Positions 1-7,252 of a stretch of 11,361 nt of DNA are shown in pieces. A program made the position numbers and the translations under genes. This stretch comes from DASQDN01 sp035630195 (lineage in GTDB: Bacteria; Acidobacteriota; Terriglobia; Bryobacterales; Bryobacteraceae). The notes under the pieces were generated by a model that was not told the DNA's origin, did not search any database, and was given only the letters and a program-made list of their open reading frames with translations. The DNA lies in contig DASQLD010000061.1 of NCBI GenBank assembly GCA_035630195.1, forward strand, positions 1 to 11,361, in the 5' to 3' direction. Position 1 is the first letter of the stretch; every line of letters starts with the position of its first letter.

Positions 1-435
1 CGGCTGGAAGGCATGCGCTTCATCGACAGGGAGGTATTTTGGCGCGCCATAGACTTGACGCGTACCGGCATAAACCACACGGACTCCAGGCGCTGCTTCA
101 CAACAGGTGAGGAGAAAGCGCAGTTGAGAGATCGTATTGAGCTGCAGGTCCCGCTCAGGAAACTGCATGCTGTGAATATGACTAATCTCGCCCGCCAAAT
201 TGAAGATCACATCCGAACCAGCAATCACATCCGGCGTTACCTCTCCGACATCGGCATCCACGATTCGAACGCGGCTCCGGACCGGAGCGATGTTGTACGG
301 ATTGCCCCCACAACCCGCTATCAGGTTGTCGATGACAATAACCTGCGCGCCTTCGCGAACCAGCTCGATAACAAGGTTGCTGCCGATAAATCCAAGCCCA
401 CCGGTAACGATCGCACGTTTGCCTTCATATCTCAT
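1..435 (-). CDS. NAD-dependent sugar-nucleotide epimerase/dehydratase, N-terminal part (cut by window edge)
   Basis: The first 145 residues are visible and the gene continues beyond position 1. The N-terminus is a Rossmann fold of the extended short-chain dehydrogenase family: the dinucleotide loop TGGLGFIG lies at residues 11-18, and an acidic residue, D36 in VIVIDNL, is placed to bind the NAD ribose. NLAGEISHIHSM (79-90) and YAGTRQVYG (122-130) match the NAxxxS and pre-catalytic strands of nucleotide-sugar epimerases such as UDP-glucose 4-epimerase or CDP-paratose epimerase relatives. The catalytic YxxxK would lie outside the window, so the exact substrate cannot be named. The ATG at 435 overlaps the stop of the upstream phosphatase gene as ATGA, which implies translational coupling and perhaps a shared carbohydrate pathway (inference). 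The family is confident; the specific reaction is not. Confidence 0.88.
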   Translation of the reverse strand, partial: MRYEGKRAIVTGGLGFIGSNLVIELVREGAQVIVIDNLIAGCGGNPYNIAPVRSRVRIVDADVGEVTPDVIAGSDVIFNLAGEISHIHSMQFPERDLQLNTISQLRFLLTCCEAAPGVRVVYAGTRQVYGAPKYLPVDEAHAFQP

Positions 436-1193
436 CCAAGCAATTCCATAACTTTCGACTCCAAAGCCGGCACGTAAGCCATCCCGTTGCCTCCGTAAAT
501 GCTGTTTCCCCGGTCGAAATTACAGAATCGGGCTCCGGCCTCTTCCAGGATTACTTTCAACGCAGCCAGATCCCAGGCTTTGGCATGAGCTTCAAGCCAC
601 AAGTCAGCGTGCCCGGAAGCGAGCAACATCGCGTCCATGCACCCACCGACACTGCGAACTGCCCAGAATTCGTCCATCCAAGACAATAGAGATTGCGACC
701 ATGAAAACTCCATAACGTTGTTCAAGCCGTTGATGCAAGCTAGCGCATTGGAGGCCGAATCGATTCCTGAGATGGAGATTTTCTTGTCGTTCACAAATGC
801 GCCATTCCCCTTGACGGCGTGATACATGCGATTCTGTGCGGGCATGTGGGTCACACCTACGACCACCTCACCGTCGACTTCGAGACCGATCAGCACAGCC
901 CAGAATGGCAATCCGCGCACGAAGTCTCGCGTGCCGTCGATCGGATCGAGAATCCATTTGCGGCCGTTCCTGCTATCGCGTCTGGCTCCTTCTTCGCCGA
1001 GTACGCCATCATCGGGAAACGCGGCCAGTAACTCTGCGACTAGTAACTTCTCGCACTCGCGATCGGCTACCGTCACCGGTGACAGGTCGGGCTTCGACTC
1101 GGGTTTCAATTCCTTGCTCTGGTAGCCGACGGCCAATTCGCCGGCGTGCATCGCCGCAGAGCGCGCAACTTGCAACTCCTTCTCCCATTGCAT
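432..1193 (-). CDS. Inositol-monophosphatase-family phosphatase, HisN (histidinol-phosphatase)-like
   Basis: This is a 253-residue Mg-dependent, Li-sensitive-type phosphomonoesterase. Visible family motifs are the metal-binding GEEG (66-69), DPIDGTRDF (83-91, with D83 and D86 as metal ligands) and WDLAA (207-211, with D208). The Arg after DPIDGT, in place of the usual Thr-Asn of inositol monophosphatases, resembles HisN-type histidinol-phosphate phosphatases. There are no his genes in view, so a sugar-phosphate or inositol-phosphate substrate is equally possible. An in-frame ATG at 1253 would add 20 residues but would overlap the divergent synthetase gene. The ATG at 1193 fits the family start, with AAGG just upstream (1197-1200). 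It overlaps the downstream epimerase gene by 4 bases (ATGA). A TAGAAT -10 element lies only 7 nt from the start, so the transcript may be leaderless. Confidence 0.88.
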   Translation of the reverse strand: MQWEKELQVARSAAMHAGELAVGYQSKELKPESKPDLSPVTVADRECEKLLVAELLAAFPDDGVLGEEGARRDSRNGRKWILDPIDGTRDFVRGLPFWAVLIGLEVDGEVVVGVTHMPAQNRMYHAVKGNGAFVNDKKISISGIDSASNALACINGLNNVMEFSWSQSLLSWMDEFWAVRSVGGCMDAMLLASGHADLWLEAHAKAWDLAALKVILEEAGARFCNFDRGNSIYGGNGMAYVPALESKVMELLG

Positions 1194-1200
1194 CCGCCTT

Positions 1201-1229
1201 ATTCTAGCTGCTACGCCACACGATGTTAC
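1201..1229 (-). promoter_or_regulatory. Candidate promoter for the phosphatase-epimerase pair
   Basis: On the minus strand, GTAACA (1224-1229, 4 of 6 to TTGACA) is followed after 17 nt by TAGAAT (1201-1206, 5 of 6 to TATAAT). The ATG at 1193 starts 7 nt after the -10, so initiation at the normal distance would begin at or beside the start codon. This is read by eye only. Confidence 0.45.
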
Positions 1230-1232
1230 ATT
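1224..1232 (+). promoter_or_regulatory. Candidate extended -10 promoter for the acyl-CoA synthetase gene
   Basis: TGT followed by TACATT (1227-1232) resembles an extended -10 element, and the ATG at 1240 begins 7 nt downstream. No good -35 is visible, and no Shine-Dalgarno sequence precedes the ATG. The element overlaps the -35 of the divergent promoter, so the two may compete for RNA polymerase (inference). Confidence 0.3.
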
Positions 1233-1239
1233 TGTCGCG

Positions 1240-3039
1240 ATGGCGAAACGCACTCTCTATACGGTCCTGGAGGAGACCGTGGCCCGTTACGGCAATGCTA
1301 CGGCGATGTACCAGCCAACGGGTCAGAAGTCCGAGGCGAAACGGTATCAAAGTTTCTCCTGGCTTGAGTATCGAGATGCGGCGCAACAAATTGCGTGCGG
1401 ATTACGGTCGCTGGACATCGGCAAGGGTGACTTTGTCGCTCTGCATGCGGAACCCAGCGCGTGGTTCTACATGGCGGATCTTGGCGTAATGGCCAACGGG
1501 TCCATTGCTGCGGCGTTGTACACGAGTTTGCCACCGTCCGATCATGTCCGAACTCTTTCAGCCATCGCTCCCAAGGCGCTATTTGCGGAAGACGCGAAGA
1601 CGATGAGGTCGCTGCGGTCCGCGGGGATAGATGCTCCGGTGTGGATTCTGCTGACGGGCGACGCGGATGGCGCAATGACGCTCGAGAAATTGCGCGAGCG
1701 TGGACGTGCGGCAATGGCAGCCGATCCGGGCGGGTTCCAACGCATTCAATCGGAGATTTCACCGGATGACTACGCGATTCTTTATATGACTTCCGGCGCA
1801 ACAGGTGAGCCGAAGATGGGTTTGGTAACTCACTGGGCGGTGGGCGCCAATCTCGATATGGGACCTCAGGTACTTCCGCTGGGCCCGGAGGATTCGACGC
1901 TAGTATTCCTGCCTTCGGCGCACATCGCGCAACGCGTGGTCCTGCAGTTTTTGCCGCTGCGGTGCGGTACACCCGTCTACTTCTCCGAAGGGCTCACGAA
2001 GCTGCCGAACGAGCTTCGCGCGGTGAGGCCAACTTTTTTCCTAGCTCCTCCGCGCGTGTGGGAACGCATGTATGCAAGCATTTCCACGGAAATCAAGAAG
2101 CGTCCAGGCCTGGTGCGACGACTGTTTTACACGGCCTTGGGACTTGGCCTGCGAGCGAGTCGTCTGCGGCAGGAAGGTCAGCCGGTACCGGGATGGATGC
2201 AGCGCTCGCTTGGGTTAGCGAATAAGATCGTCTTCCGCAAAATCCGCGAACGCTTGGGGGGGCGGTTAAAGGTCGCCGCATCGGGCGCCGCCCCACTCAG
2301 CAGAGATCTTGCGCAATTTTTTGAAGCGATCGGGCTGCCGCTGATCGAGGGTTATGGATTGACCGAGGGCGGCGTAGTGTCTTTGAACCCGATCGACTCC
2401 CCTAAGCCCGGTAGTATCGGAAAAGTTCTCCCGGGAGTGCAGGTCAAATTGGCCGAAGATGGGGAACTGCTGGTGAGGAGTGAGTGTCTCTTCTCCGGTT
2501 ATTTCCAAGATCCTGAGGCCACCGCGGCAGTGTTAAAAGATGGGTGGCTTCAGACTGGCGATATCGCCGACATCGATCGCGATGGTTTCATCTACATTAC
2601 GGGGCGTAAGAAGGAACTGATCGTTTCTTCGAACGGGAAGAAAATCTACCCGGCGCGGATCGAGAGCCTGTTCAAGATGGAACCGATTGTGAATCAGGTG
2701 CTATTGATCGGCGATAAGCAACCGTACGTTACGGCGCTGATCACAGTCAACGTTACGGCGGCAGAAGGACTGAAAGGGATGGGCGAATTTCGAGGCCGCG
2801 CTGCAGCAGACATCGCTCACGCGTCACCGGTTGCGGAAGAAATCGATCGCACTGTCAGGCGTGTGAACAAACAACTCGCTCCGTTCGAGCAGATCCGTCG
2901 TTTCCGTATTCTCGATCGTGAGTTTTCGATTGATCGTGGAGAGATGACGCCCACGATGAAGGTTCGGCGCAAGCAGGTGATCGAGAATTACAAGCACGTG
3001 GTGAATGAGTTGTACTTGGGGAAGGAAGAATTGGGTTAG
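1240..3039 (+). CDS. Long-chain acyl-CoA synthetase (AMP-forming, FAA1/COG1022 type)
   Basis: This 599-residue adenylate-forming enzyme should activate fatty acids with ATP and then load them onto CoA, feeding beta-oxidation or lipid synthesis. Motifs in order are the phosphate loop at 182-194 (YMTSGATGEPKMG), GYGLTE (371-376), TGDIADID (439-446, with the ribose-binding Asp), GRKKE (455-459) and, near the C-terminus, TPTMKVRRK (570-578), whose Lys573 is the expected adenylation lysine. GRKKELIVSSNGKKIYP and the length of about 600 residues are typical of the long-chain FAA1 group, not of short-chain enzymes. The phosphate loop departs from the common TSGTTGxPKG: Ala replaces the first Thr of the TT pair, and Met follows the Lys. 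The start at ATG 1240 lacks a clear ribosome-binding site. A run of seven G at 2256-2262 lies in frame. The gene ends 9 bp from the convergent zinc-finger gene, with no terminator hairpin seen. Confidence 0.9.
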   Translation: MAKRTLYTVLEETVARYGNATAMYQPTGQKSEAKRYQSFSWLEYRDAAQQIACGLRSLDIGKGDFVALHAEPSAWFYMADLGVMANGSIAAALYTSLPPSDHVRTLSAIAPKALFAEDAKTMRSLRSAGIDAPVWILLTGDADGAMTLEKLRERGRAAMAADPGGFQRIQSEISPDDYAILYMTSGATGEPKMGLVTHWAVGANLDMGPQVLPLGPEDSTLVFLPSAHIAQRVVLQFLPLRCGTPVYFSEGLTKLPNELRAVRPTFFLAPPRVWERMYASISTEIKKRPGLVRRLFYTALGLGLRASRLRQEGQPVPGWMQRSLGLANKIVFRKIRERLGGRLKVAASGAAPLSRDLAQFFEAIGLPLIEGYGLTEGGVVSLNPIDSPKPGSIGKVLPGVQVKLAEDGELLVRSECLFSGYFQDPEATAAVLKDGWLQTGDIADIDRDGFIYITGRKKELIVSSNGKKIYPARIESLFKMEPIVNQVLLIGDKQPYVTALITVNVTAAEGLKGMGEFRGRAAADIAHASPVAEEIDRTVRRVNKQLAPFEQIRRFRILDREFSIDRGEMTPTMKVRRKQVIENYKHVVNELYLGKEELG

Positions 3040-3048
3040 AGGGGGTAC

Positions 3049-3270
3049 TCAGGCGGCGAATTGAATTACTTCGAGTTCTGCCGACTTATCCACGCCCGAA
3101 AGCAGTTGATCCACTCTCGACATGGTTTGCTGCTCCAATTCCGTGTCTCCACACTGACGGCATTGTAGAACCGGCAGCGATTTCAGAATGACGATTGAAA
3201 AATCTCCGATCTTGAACGGCACATCAGTAATACGCGGCTCAAGTGCTTTACCGCAGACTCGGCATCTCAT
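3049..3270 (-). CDS. YgiT-type (MqsA N-terminal-like) zinc-finger protein, orphan antitoxin candidate
   Basis: A 73-residue protein with two CxxC pairs, C3-C6 (MRCRVCG) and C37-C40 (LQCRQCG), separated by about 30 residues, the hallmark of the YgiT-type zinc-finger family found in MqsA-like antitoxins. The residues between the pairs (FKIGDFSIVILKSLPVLQC) fit that fold, and a short helical C-terminal part follows. No helix-turn-helix domain is present, so it is the zinc-finger-only form. The start is set by a strong GGAGGA (3278-3283) with 7 nt spacing before ATG 3270; the longer frame from TTG 3339 is unlikely. In this family a small toxin (MqsR or DUF4258 type) usually sits directly upstream. 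Here the 169 bp to tsaE encode no recognisable partner, so toxin-antitoxin function is doubtful. It could be a stand-alone metal-binding or regulatory protein. Confidence 0.8.
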   Translation of the reverse strand: MRCRVCGKALEPRITDVPFKIGDFSIVILKSLPVLQCRQCGDTELEQQTMSRVDQLLSGVDKSAELEVIQFAA

Positions 3271-3277
3271 ACTGGTT

Positions 3278-3283
3278 TCCTCC
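3278..3283 (-). promoter_or_regulatory. Ribosome-binding site deciding the zinc-finger gene start
   Basis: GGAGGA on the minus strand, 7 nt before ATG 3270. It favours this start over the upstream in-frame TTG at 3339. Confidence 0.8.
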
Positions 3284-3430
3284 GATTTAGGTCCAGCGAA
3301 CGTTTCGGCAACGCGACATATCCTTTTAATGATTTTCAATGGATCTTCGGGAACAGTTGTTTGGGACGAGTTCAGTTATATGTTAGCGTCACGGGTTCAC
3401 AGGAATGATGATCCCTTGGAAAAACTATTC

Positions 3431-3460
3431 AGCCGCAGATCAACGCAGATGAACGCTGAT
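3431..3460. repeat. Three tandem 10-bp units (nnnCGCAGAT) overlapping the end of tsaE
   Basis: The plus strand carries CGCAGAT, CGCAGAT and CGCTGAT at exact 10-base spacing, each preceded by a variable triplet (agc, caa, gaa). The array covers the last codons and stop of tsaE and runs into the gap before the zinc-finger gene. From memory, arrays of this CGCAGAT kind recur at gene ends in many bacterial genomes; this cannot be checked here. Confidence 0.65.
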
Positions 3461-3862
3461 AATACGTTCTTCTCCCTCGACCGCGATCCGTATGTCAATC
3501 GTTTCGGTAGTGGGTAAAACATCTCGGTAGGCTTCTCCCCATTCGATTAGCATCACAGCGCCTCGGTCAAACATTTCGTCCAGGCCTAGGGATGCGACTT
3601 GCTCCGGTTTGTCGAGACGATAGAGATCGATGTGATAGACGTCGCTTCCGTATTCGTGGATCACCGTGTATGTCGGACTGGAGACCTCTTCTACCGGTGC
3701 GACTCCCAGGCCGCTAACGATGCCTTTGGTGAGAGTCGTTTTTCCGGCGCCTAGATTCCCGATGAGCAAGATTAGACATGGCCGCTTTAGTTCCGACGCC
3801 AGTTTTCGTCCCAGTTCAATCGTCTCCTCTTCAGAGGATGTTCGATAGATGCGCGCACTCAC
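3440..3862 (-). CDS. tsaE: tRNA t6A-modification ATPase TsaE
   Basis: This 140-residue P-loop ATPase acts in the cytoplasm with TsaB and TsaD to form N6-threonylcarbamoyladenosine at position 37 of ANN-decoding tRNAs. Diagnostic features are Walker A GNLGAGKTT (35-43), SSPTYT (61-66), HIDLYRL (77-83) and IEWGE (106-110), all in the family order. The start is GTG at 3862, supported by GGAGG at 3869-3873 with 6 nt spacing. The first 32 bases overlap the end of nnr, so translation is probably coupled, an arrangement that recurs because both genes are ancient yeaZ/yjeE/yjeF-type neighbours. The last residues (ISVHLR) and the stop codon fall in the 10-bp tandem repeat. The protein is slightly short compared with the roughly 150 residues of E. 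coli and Bacillus homologues, but no motif is missing. Confidence 0.95.
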   Translation of the reverse strand: MSARIYRTSSEEETIELGRKLASELKRPCLILLIGNLGAGKTTLTKGIVSGLGVAPVEEVSSPTYTVIHEYGSDVYHIDLYRLDKPEQVASLGLDEMFDRGAVMLIEWGEAYRDVLPTTETIDIRIAVEGEERIISVHLR

Positions 3863-5315
3863 GCATGGCCTCCGGTAGATAGCTGAGCACTTCCGTTGCG
3901 AGCACGCACTGCTCCGTTAAATCGCGAGCAGCACGTTGGCCAGCGAGCCCATGCAGATACACCGACGCAAGCACGGCGGCGTTTTGCCGCTCCGGGAACT
4001 GACTGAGCATTCCCGCCATGATTCCTGTGAGAATGTCGCCAGTTCCGCCTTTGGCTAGCGCGGGCGATCCTGTCGGGTTTATCCAAGATGACCCATCGGG
4101 AAAAGCAATCACCGTGCGATGTCCCTTCAATACGACCACCGCGCCGGTTCCGTGCGAATACTCTTGGGCGGATGCGAGTCGATCGCTTTGGATCTGATCG
4201 ATGGTCCGGTTCAGTAGCCGCGACATCTCTCCAGGATGGGGTGTCAGCGCGCGGAATCGTCCCTGTGCATTCCATTTGAACCCGGCTAGCGCGTTTAGGG
4301 CATCGGCATCGATCACCATTGCCTGCTGGGCGTTCTGAACGGTATTACGGACAAGCGATATCGCCCAATCCGTCGTCCCCAAGCCGGGGCCCAGCGCGAG
4401 AACACGCTTCCGATGTGTCAACGGTTCGAGTTCCTGCCAACATTGGGGGAGTGATTCTGCCATCAACTCTGGAGCCAAAAACCCGGTGGCGGAGGAGGCA
4501 ACGGTGACCAATCCTGCGCCGGTTCGCAATGCAGCCAGTCCGGACATCTCGGCTGCTCCAGTTTTACCTGCAGCTCCGCCGATGATCAAGGCATGCCCGT
4601 AATCACCTTTGTTCGAATCTCGCTCTCGCGGCTGTAAAAGCTGCGCAAAATCTCGTGCTTCGATGACGTGAAGTTTCACGTCAGACATCAGAACGTCCGG
4701 ACTCCCGATGCGTCCCAAGACTACTTCTCCCGTCCTGTCGCAATTCGGCGGAAAAGCATGACACCGCTTCAGTGCTGTAAACGTGACGCAAACGTCTGCC
4801 CGCGCGACTTCGCCTTCACTGGTACCGGCATCGCTGTTCATCCCCGAAGGAAGATCGACCGCAACTACCTTCGCGTGAGGAAAACCGGTGTTGATCTCTC
4901 GAATCCATTCGAGCGCCTTGCTGCGCGCGGGACCCTTCATTCCGAAGCCCAAGATTGCATCGATGACAAGAGTGGCGGCGCGCATTTCTTGCGTGATTGC
5001 GTCGAAGACCGGGCATCCGGATGCGCGCAGCATCTGCAATGGGCCGGAAGCCTCTTCAGGATGCATGACCACGCAATGCAGTGAGGCGACTTTGAACCGA
5101 GTGAACAACTGGCGCGCGATGACCATTCCATCGCCGCCGTTGTTCCCTTTCCCGCAAAGCACTACGATGCGCTGTTTGGAGAGGATGGGCCAACGTTGCG
5201 AAACAAACTCGACCACTCGATGGCCCGCATTCTCCATGAGGATCGGCCCCGAAATCCCGAGTTCTTCTGTTCGCCGGTCGACCTCACGCATTTCGGCTGC
5301 AGTCAGTACCTTCAT
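3831..5315 (-). CDS. nnr: Bifunctional NAD(P)H-hydrate repair enzyme (epimerase plus ADP-dependent dehydratase)
   Basis: This 494-residue fusion repairs hydrated NADH and NADPH. The N-terminal YjeF_N half (about 1-220) should epimerise R-NAD(P)HX to S; it holds CGKGNNGGDG (54-63), IDAILGFG (118-125) and VDLPSGMNSDAG (153-164). The C-terminal ribokinase-like half (about 230-490) dehydrates S-NAD(P)HX using ADP; it holds GDYGHALIIGG (237-247), GPGLG (309-313), TPHPGE (358-363) and GSPALAKGGTGDILTG (416-431), with catalytic Asp427. All key motifs of both halves are intact and the length is normal for the fusion. The start at ATG 5315 has only a weak GGA upstream and lies 13 bp after the phosphatase stop. 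The 3' end overlaps tsaE by 32 bases. acpS, a common neighbour of this gene, is not in the window. Confidence 0.95.
   Translation of the reverse strand: MKVLTAAEMREVDRRTEELGISGPILMENAGHRVVEFVSQRWPILSKQRIVVLCGKGNNGGDGMVIARQLFTRFKVASLHCVVMHPEEASGPLQMLRASGCPVFDAITQEMRAATLVIDAILGFGMKGPARSKALEWIREINTGFPHAKVVAVDLPSGMNSDAGTSEGEVARADVCVTFTALKRCHAFPPNCDRTGEVVLGRIGSPDVLMSDVKLHVIEARDFAQLLQPRERDSNKGDYGHALIIGGAAGKTGAAEMSGLAALRTGAGLVTVASSATGFLAPELMAESLPQCWQELEPLTHRKRVLALGPGLGTTDWAISLVRNTVQNAQQAMVIDADALNALAGFKWNAQGRFRALTPHPGEMSRLLNRTIDQIQSDRLASAQEYSHGTGAVVVLKGHRTVIAFPDGSSWINPTGSPALAKGGTGDILTGIMAGMLSQFPERQNAAVLASVYLHGLAGQRAARDLTEQCVLATEVLSYLPEAMRECAHLSNIL
3869..3873 (-). promoter_or_regulatory. Ribosome-binding site inside nnr that sets the tsaE GTG start
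   Basis: GGAGG on the minus strand, 6 nt before GTG 3862 and inside the nnr reading frame. It supports the overlapping non-ATG start. Confidence 0.75.
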
Positions 5316-5328
5316 CGGATGTCCATCT

Positions 5329-7245
5329 TTAGAGTTGGCGAAGAAGTAAAAGTGTCATGTCATCCTGCAACTCATCCGAACCCGTCCATTCGCGCACGGC
5401 ATCGATCACAGAACTCACGATGTCGGCCTCGTCGCGATCGGCATTCCGGACAAGTAACTCGATTAGCCGTTCTTCGCCGAACATTTCTCCATAGGCGTTC
5501 TCAGGCTCGGTGATGCCGTCCGTATAGAAAACGAGCAGATCATTCGTTGTGAGATTGAGACGGCTGTCATCATACTTGGCAAACGGAAAGGCGCCTACCA
5601 CCATCCCATTTACTTCCAGCGCCGAAGCTAAGCCCGAACGTATGAGAATGGGCGGCAGGTGGCCGGCGTTCGTGTAGGTCAGTGAATGTGTGGTCTCGTC
5701 ATATAGCCCCAGAAAGAAGGTCGCGTACTTCTCGGGAGCGGTGTCGGCATAAAGCTGCTGGTTAAGATGAGACACGACGCGCGACGTCGAAACCGATACG
5801 CGGCAGCCTTCTTCGCCCGCGCCTGCAGCCAGTTCTAACGAACCCCGGAGTTGCGCGCGAAACGAAGACTGCACCGTCGCCATCAACAATGCCGCGGATA
5901 TTCCTTTACCCGCGACGTCGCCAATCACGACGGCGACATTCGTATCATCGATCTGCTGATAGTCGTAATAGTCGCCCGACACCATTCGAGCAGGGTTGCA
6001 GACCGCCGTCAGCCGCAGGCTCTCCACATCCGGAGTTCGTTTCGGATAGAGCTGAGTCTGGACCTCGCGCGCGATCTCGAGTTCTGTTTGTAAGCGTTCG
6101 CGCTCCTTTTCTATGACAAGGAGTCGTTCCAAGTTCTCCGACATTTCATTGAAGGATACGGATAGCTCCCCGAGCTGGTCTTTCCCTCCGATGGGAATGC
6201 GATGTGCAAGGTCGCCCTTCATCACGCGAACGGTTCCTGCATACAGTTCGTGAACAGCTCCCGTGATTGTCTTGGTCAACGATACGCCGATGATTAACGC
6301 GATCCCTTCAGCAATCAGAAACAGAATAGCGACACCGAAGAACAGCATCGGAATCGTTTCGTTTGCGAAGTCGACTTTCTGCGTCAACACCGTACGCAAC
6401 ACAGCCGACGGCCGGGTACGCATGTGTAGCCATTGCGTTTCGGTCTTGGCGGGCTCATTCCATGCCATGGTGGGAATCAGCGCGCCCCACCAGATCGGAA
6501 AGTCGAATGTATTTACGGCGGGCATGAGGCGATTGCGCGTCGGGGCATTCGCATTGGGCGGGGAAGGATGCAGGAGAGCGTGATTTGTTTCGAGATTGAG
6601 GATCGTCGTTTCTCCGATATCAGGTACCAGCGTGCCAACGTAGTCGCGGGTAACCGGAAAGATGGCAAAGACAGAGCGATTGTCGATGCTCGTGTAAGCC
6701 CAGCCGTAAAGTAACCCGTCCTTGACGGTAAGCCCGTTTCCTTTGGGCCAATCTGGACGAGGCGAAAGCGCGTCATCCGGGAAAGCCATGTGTCGATTGT
6801 CCTGGATGACTAACTGCAGTCCCGGATAACGACCTTGCAGGAAGCGCGCGACATTCTCCGCCCATGTTTCGCCGTGTGTGTCGCGCGCAAGAAGATCGAT
6901 GCTGGCACGCAACGATACCGTTCGCCTTTCCAATTCGGAGGTGACCAGGAAAATCGAAATCTGCCCCCCGACCAATGCAACACCCAGACCGGCAAGCAAA
7001 GTGATAAGAATGATCGGAACAACAGCGATGAAGAAATAGGCGACGATCAGCCGATTCCTGAGCCGCCAAAGCATTTGCTTAACCACCGCTCGGGATATGC
7101 GTACCGCGAGCCAGAAACCAAGCGCACTGAGAACGACTTTCAGAACCGCTCTCGACGGACCTGTCACGCCGAGCGTGGCGAGCACCGCGTAAATCGCCAG
7201 TACGACGGCGAAGGCGATCTCGACCCAGCCGATACGTACGGTCAT
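5329..7245 (-). CDS. Membrane-bound HAMP-SpoIIE (PPM-type, RsbU-like) serine phosphatase
   Basis: This 638-residue sensor phosphatase probably dephosphorylates an anti-sigma-antagonist (STAS) protein or similar partner. The N-terminus has hydrophobic segments near 8-26, 33-50 and 66-93. A predicted extracytoplasmic region of about 200 residues follows and ends at a further membrane helix (297-322). A HAMP linker (about 322-375, PIGGKDQLGELSVSFNEM) and a charged coiled coil (375-400) lead into the catalytic domain. Metal-binding motifs are intact: SGDYYD (423-428), GDVAGKG (442-448), NAGHLPP (526-532), YTDGITE (574-580) and DDMTLL (628-633). The gene lies 7 bp after the LOG gene and 13 bp before nnr, so it is probably cotranscribed. 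No STAS, kinase or sigma gene is in view, so its target is unknown. The periplasmic part matches no sensor domain that I can name. Confidence 0.92.
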   Translation of the reverse strand: MTVRIGWVEIAFAVVLAIYAVLATLGVTGPSRAVLKVVLSALGFWLAVRISRAVVKQMLWRLRNRLIVAYFFIAVVPIILITLLAGLGVALVGGQISIFLVTSELERRTVSLRASIDLLARDTHGETWAENVARFLQGRYPGLQLVIQDNRHMAFPDDALSPRPDWPKGNGLTVKDGLLYGWAYTSIDNRSVFAIFPVTRDYVGTLVPDIGETTILNLETNHALLHPSPPNANAPTRNRLMPAVNTFDFPIWWGALIPTMAWNEPAKTETQWLHMRTRPSAVLRTVLTQKVDFANETIPMLFFGVAILFLIAEGIALIIGVSLTKTITGAVHELYAGTVRVMKGDLAHRIPIGGKDQLGELSVSFNEMSENLERLLVIEKERERLQTELEIAREVQTQLYPKRTPDVESLRLTAVCNPARMVSGDYYDYQQIDDTNVAVVIGDVAGKGISAALLMATVQSSFRAQLRGSLELAAGAGEEGCRVSVSTSRVVSHLNQQLYADTAPEKYATFFLGLYDETTHSLTYTNAGHLPPILIRSGLASALEVNGMVVGAFPFAKYDDSRLNLTTNDLLVFYTDGITEPENAYGEMFGEERLIELLVRNADRDEADIVSSVIDAVREWTGSDELQDDMTLLLLRQL

Positions 7246-7252
7246 ACCGTTC

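Noticed and set aside
13..477. 154-codon open frame on the plus strand
   Set aside because: It is antisense to the epimerase, whose Rossmann motifs are clear.
1298..1972. 224-codon open frame on the minus strand
   Set aside because: It lies wholly antisense to the acyl-CoA synthetase gene, and its Arg/Pro/Ser-rich product has no recognisable motif.
2256..2262. Run of seven G in the acyl-CoA synthetase gene as a possible phase-variation tract
   Set aside because: The frame is intact across it, and a single G7 in GC-rich DNA encoding Leu-Gly-Gly-Arg is expected by chance.
3271..3439. Recombination site or hidden small gene in the largest intergenic gap
   Set aside because: I found no inverted core sites and no ORF with a ribosome-binding site beyond the zinc-finger frame itself; only the tandem repeat at the right end stands out.
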